From: Ctenosaura bakeri | Lineage: Eukaryota; Chordata; Lepidosauria; Squamata; Iguanidae | Assembly (NCBI GenBank): GCA_948474755.1 | Contig: CAOLHI010000359.1 | Location: 1 to 64,000 of the forward strand | Reading direction: 5' to 3' | Length of the DNA stretch: 64,000 nt | Shown here: one piece after another, positions 11,909-22,684 of the stretch | Layout of the letters: each line of letters opens with the position of its first letter | Numbering within the stretch: position 1 is the stretch's first letter | Made by a program: the position numbers and the translations under genes | Notes under the pieces: model-generated | The model's input: only the letters and a program-made list of their open reading frames with translations | Databases searched by the model: none | Told to the model about the DNA's origin: nothing

Positions 11909-12100
11909 GGAGTAGTGGTTTGAACATTGGGCTGTGATGTTGGAGACCAGGCTTCAGTTCCCCCACTCAGGCATGGAAACCCACTGGGTGACTTTGGGTA
12001 CATCACACACTATCAGCCCCAGAAATCCCAGTGATAGGTTTGCTTTGGGATCATATAAATCAGAAACAGCTTGAAGGCACACAACATAAACAACAAACCA
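11909..12100 (+). mobile_element. tRNA-derived SINE with BovB-like tail
   Basis: Runs from a tRNA-like head (AGTAGTGGTTTGAACATTGG) through GAAACCCACTGGGTGACTTT to a tail with GCTTGAAGGCACACAACATA and CAACAA. A central segment present in the copy at 39991 is missing, giving the short subtype shared with the copies at 30807 and 60011. Confidence 0.8.
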
Positions 12101-12171
12101 ATAGTCAATAGTCAACCAAACCAAATGACATTCTTACAGATCCATATAAGTTCAGTCAGACTGATCCACAA

Positions 12172-12197
12172 GAAAATTACCAGGCTTGGTAATTTTC
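12172..12197. repeat. Perfect 11-bp inverted repeat, 4-nt loop
   Basis: GAAAATTACCA and its exact reverse complement TGGTAATTTTC flank the loop GGCT. It lies in an AT-rich stretch just after a SINE tail, followed within 30 bp by another stem (TTACAATC/GATTGTAA, 12219-12246). Confidence 0.85.
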
Positions 12198-12860
12198 AAA
12201 TCTTCAAATTACTATTAATTACAATCCATCAAGAAAAAGATTGTAATATTCAATTAATCTGTTAAATTAATGTAGTTTTAAGGCTTCTAATCAATTTGGA
12301 AGATGGTTTTAATTAATCCAGTTGCAGAATGGACACACAAACCTACAGATTCTTCCACAACTCTCACACATGTTGACATAATATCAAAAAAGCCTCCCTC
12401 CCCAACAGTTCTCAATCTCTGAGGGATGCTGCAGCAGCTGTTTACTGACTAGAGAAAATGAGCACCATAGCAGTTGGGGACACAGGACATAGTTTCACAG
12501 AGATTCAGAAGATCAACCTCATTTCATCCCCAGCTGCAAGATAGGCATTGCTTGGTTGTCTCCCTTCTCCCAGCAATAAGTGTATACAGCAGCCCTGCAC
12601 TCAGAGGCTGAGAACTTTCTTGAAGGGGAGATTTTGGATACTACATGAGGAACTCCTGAATAAATATGTTCTGTAACATCCAAAACAAGACATAAAACAT
12701 GTAACCTCAAGTGACATGCATGTTTGTCACCAACAGGATTCTGGCCATTTTTATAGTCTTGTGCAAATTTAGGCACGTTTAAATAAAATACTTCTGGATT
12801 AATCAACTAAAGTGTAGAGGTGAGAAGAATATTCAAAAATATTTGAAAAATGTGTTTCCT

Positions 12861-12896
12861 GAGTGTCAAGAAACACTGGAGTGTCAAGAAACACTG
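12861..12896. repeat. Perfect 18-bp tandem duplication
   Basis: Two exact copies of GAGTGTCAAGAAACACTG in direct tandem. Each unit contains a small palindrome AGTGT-CAAGAA-ACACT, so the array can form two adjacent hairpins. Confidence 0.9.
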
Positions 12897-12954
12897 GGGA
12901 AAAACTGATGGGTATCTTTGCAGTTTGAGTCTTATTCCATGAAGAAGTCACACA

Positions 12955-13132
12955 TGGTTGTTTTGTGCAGAAAGCATAATTTTCTTCAAAGAAATACTAT
13001 TTTTAGAGCATAAAAAGTATTTTGTGTTATGCATTCTACTCTGCGAAGAAAATGCAGCCTCATTTGGCACAGAAAATGCTGTTTTCTATACAATAAAACC
13101 ATGTGCAATTTTTGTTTTTTGCATCTTGAATT
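12955..13132. repeat. Interspersed repeat with TTTTCTGNRCAGAAA units, locus 1
   Basis: Contains CACAGAAAATGCTGTTTTCT and related short units. Similar units occur at 28555-28790 and 43255-43335. The unit is itself palindromic. The family is not identified; it may belong to a LINE 3' region. Confidence 0.45.
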
Positions 13133-14984
13133 GTAAATACTCTTGAGCTTCTCTTCTTGAGAGAAGAAGCTGCTAAAAATGTTTGCTGCCTACAAGAAGA
13201 AAATCAGACAAGAATTGCATACTTGTTAAGATGCGTGATTAAAAGGTTTTTCATCAGGTTGCAATCCTATTTAATAGTCAACTGAGTTTGTGGGTATCAG
13301 GGTAATAAACAACAATTATTGTGGCATCTTAAAAACTAGCCATTTTTATTATGATGTAAGCAGTTGTGAACTAGAAGCTTTTTTCCTCAGATGCCTGAAA
13401 GGTTATACTGTAGAGATTTAATGGCTCAACAATGTGCCAATATCTTCATGGTCCCCAAGAACACTTTCCAAGCTCATACTCTTGGGAGGCTTATCTCTAC
13501 CTGAAAGATATTGATGACATCTTTATTTTCTAGACAAAAGAAGGGTGAGCATTTCTGCAGCTTCCATAATCTCTCATTACTGCTCGTGCTAGTTAGGGCT
13601 TTGGGGAGTTGCAGTCTGATCTCTGGAAAGCCACAGTGTCCCTCTCCTGAGGTAAACTCCTGGGCAAGTAGAAGCTGTTGACAAATTCCATCAAGATTTC
13701 AAATGATTTCTACTGCCACATCTGCATGACCCGTTATCATTCCATGCAGAAGGTTAATTTTCCAGATACTGCAGCGCAATTGTGCAATGCACCAGACTCT
13801 GATTTAGCTCCTTTTTTTAGACTACAACTCCAAGAATTCCCTGGACATGCATGGTTGTTGACAGTTCAATACTTTTTTGAGTCTTGACATATCTAAAATT
13901 CATAGAAAGGCAACAAACAAACAAAGAACAGTTGGGATCTGATCTGCATATTAGTTTGGGAACTGAGAATCATGTCATTTCACTTAAAAATGTAGGGTGA
14001 GTATAATTGCCCAACTATAGGCTACTGAGATACTATGTATGAAGTACTTTCAGTGCTTGAAATGCACTATGCAGATGCAAGGTATTGTTATAAAGACACA
14101 TATCTCTCACACTCACCTGCTAAAGCACAGGACGCACATCACACTTGCTAATATTGCCCCAGCTTCTATTGCAATACAGAACCAGAATAATCTGCACAAC
14201 TCTGGTTGAGTTTATTTGCCAAATATATCTTGGGACATTGGCACAAAAGGTGTTATATTGGCATCTCCTCCTGGAGTTTATTGTGGTAATTTCAGCTTTC
14301 AGCAGTCAGGCAGAGGAACTCCATAAAAAATCCAAGGATCATAATGCTGTTCTGAAATTCCTGCCGTTCTTTCTACAATAAAGTCAGAAGAACTACAATT
14401 TCAGTAAGATAACTGGAGAGCATTTAATTTTCTGGTTTTCTGCTTCTGCTACCTTGACATAGCTATTCAGTTAGCTAATAAATGTCCAGTCCTGTAAACA
14501 CTGACATAACCTTTGTTACATGCAGAGTCTCTGAAATCTCAAGAATTGAAAATAGGATGTTGGGTATTGGCCTCTACCATTCTATCAATATTGTTGTTGC
14601 TGTCAATTGGATGTCAAAAGGAAATGCAGAAAGCTGTTACCAGGCTGTACACCCCCATGTTTTGATATGGTTTAATTGGTGAAAGACAGTTTAATTGGAA
14701 AAATATATTAATTGGCCTAAATATAAATTATACCCTACTATGACTGCATGGTCGTGCCAGATAAGACGAACAGGCTGGCTGAACACCTGTGTTACGAATT
14801 AGGCCAGAGGAGACCTCCAGGCATAGCCAGGACATTCTCAGGAAGTCACCAGGAAACTTCAGAGACAATAGGCTTGCAGTTAGGCTTAGCAACTCAACCT
14901 CTTAGAGACAACAGCATCTGGAAGAGTACCACAAGATGGCTGATTGTCTTAACTCCTCTCCCTCTGAGCAAACAAGCTTCCTAT

Positions 14985-15475
14985 CATGTTCTGCTTCCAG
15001 AGCATGGACTCTGACTCAGAGTCTGAAGCAGAAAGCACGCCAGGGCCTGCTGTACAGAGAGAAGTTATAGTGATGGAAACAGAACAGGAGATGGTGCCAG
15101 TTCCAACAGAGAGTCCTGGCTCTTTAGAGGAACACTTACCTAGACCCAGGTTCACACAGCACAGGCAATAATGAGAGACACAGCGTCAGTCTCTCAGAAT
15201 TTATAACCAGCAATAATCAATCAAGGCACAGCTGCACTAGGCTTTGGGTCTATATAGCTGGCATCCTTCCCCTCCAGAAGTTGTCAGAGCTTATCTGACC
15301 TGCTACCTTGCTGGATGCCATGACAAATGCTCGGATTGACCTTGGACACTCCCTTGCCATGAAACCCTGCTGGACTTTATGTTGGACTTTATTTATGACT
15401 CTTTGCTTACTGCCTGGAAGTAAGTAACAAGCTGGGAGATATTCAGTTTGTTTGATTTATCAGCTGTGCAGGACT
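14985..15475 (+). mobile_element. Possible LTR-like insertion nested in LTR H
   Basis: Absent from the other H-family LTRs. It begins near an acidic, serine-rich open frame (MDSDSESEAES, 61 codons, 14986-15171), has a TATATAG motif near 15255 and TTGGACTTTATTTATGAC near 15384. The style resembles Gypsy-type LTRs of lizards, but I cannot name it and found no clear termini. Confidence 0.3.
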
Positions 15476-15477
15476 GA

Positions 15478-15898
15478 GGCCCTTTCTGCACGGCATTTGC
15501 CATGTGAAAGGGTGCCTGGAGCATCGCGCGATTGTGAGGAGCGATCTGCACAACAAACTCATAATCGCGCAACTCTCCAGGGTAGGGCAGGTGCCAGTTG
15601 CATACCTTTTCATTTTCAGCTAGAAGCCAAAAATGGTGCATGATTGCACATTGCTCCCAGGCCCCGTGTGCACTTACCTGGCGCGCAGAGCCTCTGGAGC
15701 CATGGCGGTTGTGTTTCCTGCCCCAGCACAGCCTGGGAAGCTCCCAGGCTGTGCTGAGGAAGGAAGAGGCGGGGCTCTCACGCAAGCAGGCAGCTCGTGC
15801 AGAGCTGAAGGACCCTGGACTCAAGAGCCTTTCACCAGAGGCTGCTCGCATGATCCCTGCACCCCAGCACTGGAAGAAGGTAAGGTGCGGAAAGGGCT
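15478..15898 (+). mobile_element. Harbinger-like MITE family A, copy 1
   Basis: 421-bp GC-rich element with inverted ends GGCCCTTTCTGCAC and GTGCGGAAAGGGCT, flanked by direct TGA repeats (15475-15477 and 15899-15901). The interior shows a stem with CATTTTCAGCT/AGCCAAAAATG, a second subterminal stem with GCGCGATTGTGAGGAGCGAT opposite CATAATCGCGC, and GAAGGTAAGGTG just inside the right end. It has no transposase. The 172-codon reverse-strand frame over it (15393-15911) is non-coding: it runs out into both flanks. It sits inside the H-family LTR, so it is the younger insertion. Confidence 0.85.
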
Positions 15899-16069
15899 TG
15901 AGATAGGACACTTCCCTTTTTTCCTGTCCAACAAGTACTGAGCTATCAGGACTGCCATTAGCCCTTTGTCACCTAATGCTAAGACCACTAACCCATTCCA
16001 GACCTCATTGTCCATTGCTTACTCTGCCAGAGAACCACTAACACCCGTACCCTCCAGGCAGAAATAGAG

Positions 16070-16077
16070 TATTTAAG
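16070..16077 (+). promoter_or_regulatory. TATA-like box of LTR H
   Basis: TATTTAAG in the context AGAGTATTTAAGCCTCAGC, 280 bp before the AATAAA at 16349. The aligned position in the copy at 58.6 kb reads ATATTTTAAATGC, so the box is only loosely conserved. Confidence 0.4.
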
Positions 16078-16348
16078 CCTCAGCTTTTGGCCAGTGAACT
16101 CACAGTAAACTAATTGCTGGTCACCACTCTGCCACTCTGATTTCTGATTGTGTACTGTCCTTAGACTCTGCAGCTATTAGACTCTTTGACTTAATTGCTG
16201 CTTCTTTGCTGTTCTTTCTGGATTGAGAAATATCACCCATTTCACCCAGAAATCTTACTATCCAAAACTTTCCTCCCTTTTCCTTCAGTTAGCCTTGTGT
16301 GATTGTGTGAGTGCTTGGATATTGTATGTGTGTTATTTCAATTCCCCC

Positions 16349-16354
16349 AATAAA
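16349..16354 (+). terminator. Poly(A) signal of LTR H
   Basis: AATAAA within CCCCCAATAAAACAA. The same hexamer and context recur at 57249-57254 and, on the reverse strand, near 58455. Confidence 0.55.
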
Positions 16355-16616
16355 ACAATTAAGCTTACTTTTGGATCTTCGGTTGGTTCTTGCCTGTACT
16401 AGTACTGGTAAACATAGGTGTGGCCTGAGTTTTCTCCTGAACCATTATTTTGCCCATGTGCAAATGAATGGCAATTTAGTCAATCAGTGCACAAAAACCT
16501 CATACACATTCAACTAAGGTTTCTTTTATTGGATTGCACCTCTGTTTTAATAGCTGATACCTCACCTAATGGCAAGCAGTACTTGCACAACAGATCAGTT
16601 GAACACCACTGCTCAC

Positions 16617-17448
16617 CAGCGATGTATTTGAGTCTTTTACTCCAAGTCTCAAGTCCTTGCAAGATACTTCCAAGTCAAGTCTCAAGCCAAGTCTCAAGTT
16701 TGGGAGCCAACTTTATACTCCAACCTATATTCCAGAATTTCTGGACAGAGTGGAAAAAGAAAAGTCAGTTTTAACAATTTAAGTAGAGTCAGCCCTCCAC
16801 ATTTGCAAGTTTGCCATCTTCAGCTTCAGAAGTGGGGAACAGGATCCTTCTCATTCCCCTTCCCAAAGCTGGAGGCTTTTGTGTCAATGGACATAAAAGA
16901 ATCTGCAGCTTCAGAAGTGGAGAATAGGATCCTTCTTACTCCCCATTACTGAGGCTCCAAAACCTTTAGAAGGAAAGATCCTTCCTCCTCAAGCCCACTG
17001 CATAACATGTTTGCTGTTCCCCTCTGAGAAATGCATCCTGTGTTCTGGGGACAAGTCTTGCTTCTGCTCTTAAGAAAAGTTTTAGAAGGCTTTTCCAATG
17101 TTCAGCAGAGACAGCTTTCAGAGCAGACCTCAACTCCACTTCAAGTCTATTGCCTAACCCATTTGCTGTTTCCCTCTGAGAAATGTGTCCACACTTTGGG
17201 CTTGAGACAGATTGCCATGTGACCAGTAGGCAAAAAGAGATGGAAGTGTTGTTCAAAGTCATAAGGTTTCTGGATGAACGTGTTATGTTACTGAACCAAG
17301 GGCAGCAAGTCAGTTACTAAAAATATACATGTCTCAAGTCAAGTCGAGTCAGTGAGTCATTGATAGCCAAGTCAAGTCCAAGTCAACTCACTGAAGCAAC
17401 TTAAGTCCGACTTGAGTCTGAGTCATTTGACTTGAGTCTACATTACTG
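16617..17448 (+). mobile_element. hAT-like element rich in AAGTC repeats, copy 1
   Basis: 832-bp non-autonomous element with short inverted ends (CAGCGATGTA...TACATTACTG). It is flanked by 8-bp direct repeats differing at one base, CTGCTCAC (16609-16616) and TTGCTCAC (17449-17456), as expected for hAT. Both subterminal regions are arrays of degenerate AAGTC / GAGTC units (16640-16705 and 17330-17440). The interior holds two diverged direct repeats (GCTTCAGAAGTGGGGAACAG / GCTTCAGAAGTGGAGAATAG, and two copies around CCCTCTGAGAAATG). The outer parts match 22685-23408. No transposase frame. Confidence 0.75.
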
Positions 17449-17499
17449 TTGCTCACCACACAGCTTAAGGATGGGAAATGCATGGCTCTCCAGATGTCA

Positions 17500-17562
17500 C
17501 TATTATTTATTTAGAATATTTATATCCCATCCCTCATTCAAGGCTCTCAGAGCAGCTTACAT
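17500..17562 (-). repeat. LINE-derived (ATTT)n-anchored repeat fragment
   Basis: Starts TTATTATTTATTTAGAATAT, then TTTATATCCCATCCCTCATT and AGAGCAGCTTACAT. The same phrase order (ATTT run, 'atcccacc', 'aaggtggcttaca') recurs near 25870, 26985, 30352, 37575 and 53430. Family unassigned; reptile genomes carry it abundantly. Confidence 0.5.
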
Positions 17563-18480
17563 ATTGTTGATTTGACAGCTCCATATCTTCAGGCTTACAA
17601 TATAAATCAGACACAAAACATGGAAAAGGGAATGACAGTGGAGGAGTGCCTTTCTGACAGCAAGGGAAGGAAGGCAATAGTACTTGCCCAAGAAAAGGAT
17701 GCAGTGGAATGAGTCCAAATACAAACAATCAAGAAGAAATGCTAAGCAGAGTCAAAGTCAAATCCAAAAGGTCCAGAACACTGAAGGTCAGTCCAAAAGG
17801 GTCAAGATTGCTGGAACACAAGGGCTTGAGGACCAATTTGCTACAAGCAAAGAACAAGCCACACCAACTGACTTATATGCTAACAAAAACAGGTGTTACT
17901 CATCATTGTTCTGTTTACTCAATCTTGCCAAACAGCTTCCCTCTGAGTTGCTCATTTCTGTCTCCTCCTTGATTGAAGGCTGGGAAGCAAAGGTGAATCT
18001 AATTCCTTTAAATCATTGCTGGTCCCCTCTCCCACTGCCACTGGTTGCAGCAACTCTGTCTCAGCTTGCCTTTCAGCAAGATAGTTTGGTCTATCACTGG
18101 CTCTGTTTTTGGCACAATCAATTGCTCATTGACCTCAGAGCTGTTATCTATCACAAGAAGGGGATTCTGTCCAGCAGATACTTCTTGTTCTTTCACCTGC
18201 CTCTGGAGCTGTGTCTGTTTCTTCATCTCTTCCTCCAAGGCCACAACAGTAGTAGTTGGGATGAAGGAAAAGACCTTTCATTTGCTGATGGGGCTGAGGC
18301 ATGATGAAACTGTGCCTGCCTCTCCTTCTTGCCCTCTGAGGCCACAGCATTGGCAGTTGGAATGGAAGGAATGAATAACTGCACTCTAACTCCCATCAAC
18401 CCTCAGCACTGGTCATGTTGGTAGGATGGATGAGGGTTGTAATGCAACAACATCTGCATTCCTCACTCTTGATGTAGTCT
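17563..18480 (-). mobile_element. Possible old LTR or retroelement remnant
   Basis: Read on the reverse strand this stretch has a GCATATAAGTCAGTTGG motif (near 17865-17880) followed by TTGACTCTGCTTAGCATTTC-style sequence resembling retroelement U3/R regions. A 206-codon + strand frame (17684-18304) and a 109-codon frame overlap it. Neither shows a recognisable domain, and both look like chance frames. No termini or duplication found. Confidence 0.25.
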
Positions 18481-20394
18481 GATTCTTACATTCGTGTCTG
18501 TGTATTTTACTAAAATGACTGTTATAACAAGACATTTACTGGATGTAGCTCAGAATCCTAACATTAACAAAGACTTCCTGCTCTTGTGTAACAGAGCTTC
18601 CAGAGAGGCGCTCCTTGCCATGGACTAATGCTTTTCACTCTGATAGCTATGGAGTTGAACTCTGGAGCTCTTATGGGCTAACGGAATAAGGGATTACTTT
18701 GGCTTTAATGGCCCTCCAGAATTGCAGTGATACCTCTCAATAACCATCTCTCTTTCTCTTTCCTTTAATCATCTCTTCATTCGTATGCCAAACCATTCCC
18801 TGAACAGCAAGGATGAGACACCTTTGCAGTGTTTCACATTGACAGTTACATAGGTCCAGTGTTAACGTTCTCAGACAAAACAGCTTAGGCACAGCTATTC
18901 CTCTATACAGTCTTCTGGAAATAAATACAACTTATATTGTGTCAAAAATAGAACCTGTTGGTTGGAAATGAAAGACTCTGGAACTAGTTAACGCAGCTTC
19001 ATTGTACAACGTGAACAAGAACAGCATAGGGTACTTAACCAAAGATCTTACGAAAATAATGATTTCTAATGTTTTCCTTTCATGTGGCAGGTGTTTTAAA
19101 GGTTGTTTTTAAATTCTTATATTTTCAGTCCCAAGTTTCCAGTGAATGAGCTGAGTATAGTTATTACAGAAAAAAAAAAGTTGGAAAAATTAAAAGAAAT
19201 AAACATAAACATAAACCCATCTTAATGTGCAAGATAGAACCACCTGTCAGCTTTCTGACAAAACAGCAAGGTTAAGCACATAAAAATACTTTTGCCTTCT
19301 GCAAACAAATGTGTCAGCAATCTTCTCTACACTGAATTTTAATAAGGTGAAATGCATCTGCAGCACTAGCCTTTAAATCTGAGAAGATTTCTACAGTACT
19401 GGCTCACTCTTTTTATGTACAAATCCTGTCCAATGGAGACAGTTGATTAGTCGTGGATATGTTTCAGCTCTGATGTTTTCCTTAATGTATCAGGACCTTT
19501 GAAAAGGAAACTATAGACCGGCAAAGAGGCATTTGACTGTAATGTACACACTAAATGTATGTACTGCTTCAACACACCTGTTCATTTTTTTTGTGCGTGT
19601 GCTCATATATTTTGTCAGGTGAAGTCTCATTAACTGATATTAGGAATCCTGCTGGAGCGTATTAATAGAACTAGGACTGTGATTTGGATTTCGGTGGGGA
19701 TGGGTGAATATCTTAGCTTCACCAACCTAAATAGGTTTTGGAAAGGAATGTTCTGAAGGTTCAAATTTGTGGGCCTCATGTTGCACTTCCACCTTTCACT
19801 CAATTTTGTGGGCCTCATAGTTTGACCTTTTTTTGAAACGTATGGTTTGTTGCAATAGCTAATTGTGGCCACCACCCGACAGAAGCAATTTTGTTGTTGA
19901 CTATGTCTCATAGCAATTGCATACAGGTGTTTTTGCATAACATTTTTATCTAAAAAGAAATCCCAGATAGCCACTTTGGGTACCATTTTAGGGGAAAGAC
20001 TGGATATAAATAAACTAGGAGAAATAAATAAAATATGGTCACAGGGCCCAAATGACTAAAAACCTTGATATACACAGTATCCTGGCAGTCTACTTCTTGT
20101 TTTCTTATTCAAAAATGAAATTATCTGTATGCATATCAGGCATGGAATCAAGGCTCAGCAACAAAACAATGAAGCTCCTAGAATAAGTGTGGCTGTTTAG
20201 ATTATAATCTTTTTTGTTTTTGTTTGGTAAACCAGATCTTTGTGCTATGAATGGTAATTTTAGAGCAAGCATCAATTACAGTGGAATGGTGGAAGGTGGC
20301 TCTGGTATCTGGTGGACTGACCATTTAATTTTTCCATTTCTTGATATGAAGTTATCCTATTGAATTCATTTTTACACATTTTTGTACATTCTAT
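18481..20394. other. unassigned non-coding DNA
   Basis: No gene recognised. 19090-19420 is repeat-free AT-rich sequence of even texture that could be conserved non-coding DNA. 19630-19986 carries a 118-codon reverse frame without any recognisable domain. Confidence 0.45.
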
Positions 20395-21700
20395 ACATTT
20401 ATTTATTTATTTTTAAGACAAAATAACATAAACATCAACTAATATTTTTAAGATAGACATAAACTAAAATTACAATATTGAATACTGAATATTGAAGCAG
20501 TAAACGAAAAAAATAATAATAATACTAACACACTAGAACACTCACTTACTGACTAAACAGTAACTCACCAAAGAACAAAAGGACTCCAACTGCCCCCAAC
20601 CAAATTGTAATGAGAGAGAGGGAAAACAAGACAGAAAAATATTATTCTATCAGCTATCAGTTCACATCTACCTAACCAATCTACAAGTAATCATAGCCAC
20701 AAATTATTGTGTTGTTTAATTTCTTATTGTCCAAAAAGTCCATAAATGGTTTACAATCTTTCAGGAAATCTTCAGGTGGCTTATCCTTTAAATCCCGCAT
20801 TAGTTTGGCCATTTGGGATAGTTCAGCAACCACTAGAGTTTCAGTCTGTTTCCAGGTTTGAACAAACAATATTCTTCCAGCAGTTATTGTATAACAAAGA
20901 AGGAGTCCATATGTGGAGTATCCAAGGCAAAGCTATCCAAATCCTCATCCATAATACCTAGAAAAAACATTTCTGGTGACATTACAGAATCTACCTTTAC
21001 AATTTTTTGAATTAACATATAAATCTTAGACCAATAGCTTTTCACCTTCTTACAAGCCTACCACATGTGAAAAAAAGGAATCTTCCTTACCTTAATGATT
21101 TGAAACATTCATAGACATTTTTGACAACTTGTTTGGGATTAAATTTCATCTATACATCTTCTTGTACATATTTTCCTTTAGACTGCTACAGAAAAGATAT
21201 TTTATATCTTTAGACAACATTTTCACTCCATTCCTCCAATGTACATGGTGCCCAAAATTTTGGGACCACCTTATCATCTACTCCTGGATAGGTTCACCCT
21301 TTGTCTCTAGTTTTAAAAGACATTTATACATTTTTTTAAATTACATGGTTATCATTCTAGGTAAAACTTGTTTTCTTCAAAAAGTGTGTAAGATCTCTCT
21401 TATTATGTTTAAATCTATCTTTAAACTTCATATAAGCAAACCAGCTAAGAACTTTGCCACTAAGATCTTTGCCTTCCTTAAGAAGCATCTCCCTCTTTTA
21501 AATTCCCAATTATCATGTTCAAAATACAAGAGGTCATTTTCCCTACTGATTGAAGCATTGCACATTTCTGTAAACATACACATTTTTAGCTGTGTGCAAT
21601 CTTCATGATTTTCAACATATTTTACTTGCCAAAATAGATCACAAGCTTCAGAAATGTATGGGCTTTGGAGGCAAGATACAAAATTGATATTTTCTGAGGA
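20395..21700 (-). mobile_element. L1-like LINE, ORF2 3' end (pseudogenised)
   Basis: Reverse-strand 3' portion of an L1-clade element. Translation of the reverse strand near 21018-21073 gives HMW-stop-ACKKVKSYWSKIYM, matching the cysteine-containing C-terminal block of reptile L1 ORF2 (usual HMWWTCKK), with one tryptophan codon turned into TAG. Downstream (20869-20681) an open segment with ELSQMAKLMRDLKDKPPEDF and KPFMDFLDNKK fits the ORF2 C-terminus. The + strand begins in a TTTATTTATTTATTTTTAAG tract, the reverse-strand A-rich tail. Several stops and frame shifts show it is inactive. Confidence 0.7.
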
Positions 21701-22684
21701 AAATGCAAACCCAATTAATTTATAGTTATTTTTAATTGTAAATTAGATATGCATTTACAGAGAACCGGACCATCTGAGGTTATTCCTGCATTCATTCTCA
21801 GGTTGCATCCTCACTGCTCATATAAAAAAGCATGTAGCCACTCAGAATTCTTCTTTATCTGAATCCTGTTATACAAACAAGAACAATATAGTTAATCCAT
21901 AGTGGATGTTTCCTCTCTTTTCATATTTCTCACTATAATAGCTTCTCACCAGACTAACAAGATCTGAACTAATCCACTTCTACCTTAAGGCTTTGATTGA
22001 AACCTGAGTAAGTTGGCTAGAGCATGTTTATGAAACTGCCATTTATTAAAGTTCTTTCCTCTCCTCCAGCTAAACTTCAGTTTTATGAAGAGAAAATATC
22101 TCATATTCCTAACTCCAGAAATAATGTATAAAAATAATAATAAGCCATGCCTCAAATATATTAATTTCTCTCAGTGTATAAAGTAGAGGGCTATTCCATA
22201 CAGTAAAGTTCTGCTAGTTGAAAAGGGGAGGGGGAAAGCCCTTATCATGGGGTGTGCACACATTGCAGAATTATAGCAGTTTGATATCACTTGAATTATC
22301 CTGACTCCATGCGATGAAATTTTGGGACGTATTTTGGGGAGGTATACTTAGAATATTCTTCCAAAGAGCACTAGTTTTGGAATTCAGGAAAGTGTACTGA
22401 AGTTCCCTAGCAGAAAGCTTAAGTCTCTCACCAAGTACAAATCCCAGGCATGGCAGGTAAAGTGAGATCAAACTGCTGAATTCTGCAGTGTGCAGATACA
22501 TCCATGGTATAGTTGAAGTTGAGTTAACTGATCAAATCTCTCCCTTCCAAGCAGTTTTTAATGATAATGCCCAGTAGCATTGACTGTATTGCTGTGCTAT
22601 GACAGTATGTTCATCACATGGGTTTTTATGAAGTATATACATGGGTATACATGAATATATATGGAGACACCAGTATCCTATTTG
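21701..22684. other. unassigned non-coding DNA
   Basis: No gene or recognisable repeat; open frames below 80 codons. Confidence 0.5.

Larger units (their letters stand above)
12101..14640. other. non-coding DNA with hairpins and small repeats
   Basis: No gene recognised. It holds a perfect 26-bp hairpin (12172-12197), a second stem (12219-12246), a perfect 18-bp tandem duplication (12861-12896), and a segment with CAGAAAATGCTGTTTTCT-type units (12955-13130). The remainder to 14640 is AT-rich and unassigned. Confidence 0.5.
14645..16435 (+). mobile_element. LTR of family H, interrupted by nested insertions
   Basis: Composite LTR. Its 5' segment (about 14655-14760: ATATGGTTTAATTGG, ATATATTAATTGGC) matches the LTR at 56624. 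Its 3' segment matches both that copy and the reverse copy at 58395: TTTGTCACCTAATGCTAAGA, GACCTCATTGTC, AGTTAGCCTTGTGTGATTG and CCCCCAATAAAACA. A TATA-like TATTTAAG (16070) precedes AATAAA (16349-16354) by 280 bp. The copy at 56624 is only about 720 bp, so roughly 1 kb here is inserted. A family A MITE (15478-15898) accounts for 421 bp. The segment around 14985-15475, with its own TATATAG motif near 15255, is probably a second, unassigned LTR-like insertion. No internal retroelement genes are present. Confidence 0.6.

Noticed and set aside
15393..15911. 172-codon reverse frame and overlapping + frames
   Set aside because: They cover a family A MITE, run into its flanks and have no domain; other copies of the MITE do not preserve a common frame.
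17684..18304. 206-codon + frame, longest in the window
   Set aside because: No recognisable domain, and frames of similar length overlap on both strands; the region looks like a degraded retroelement.
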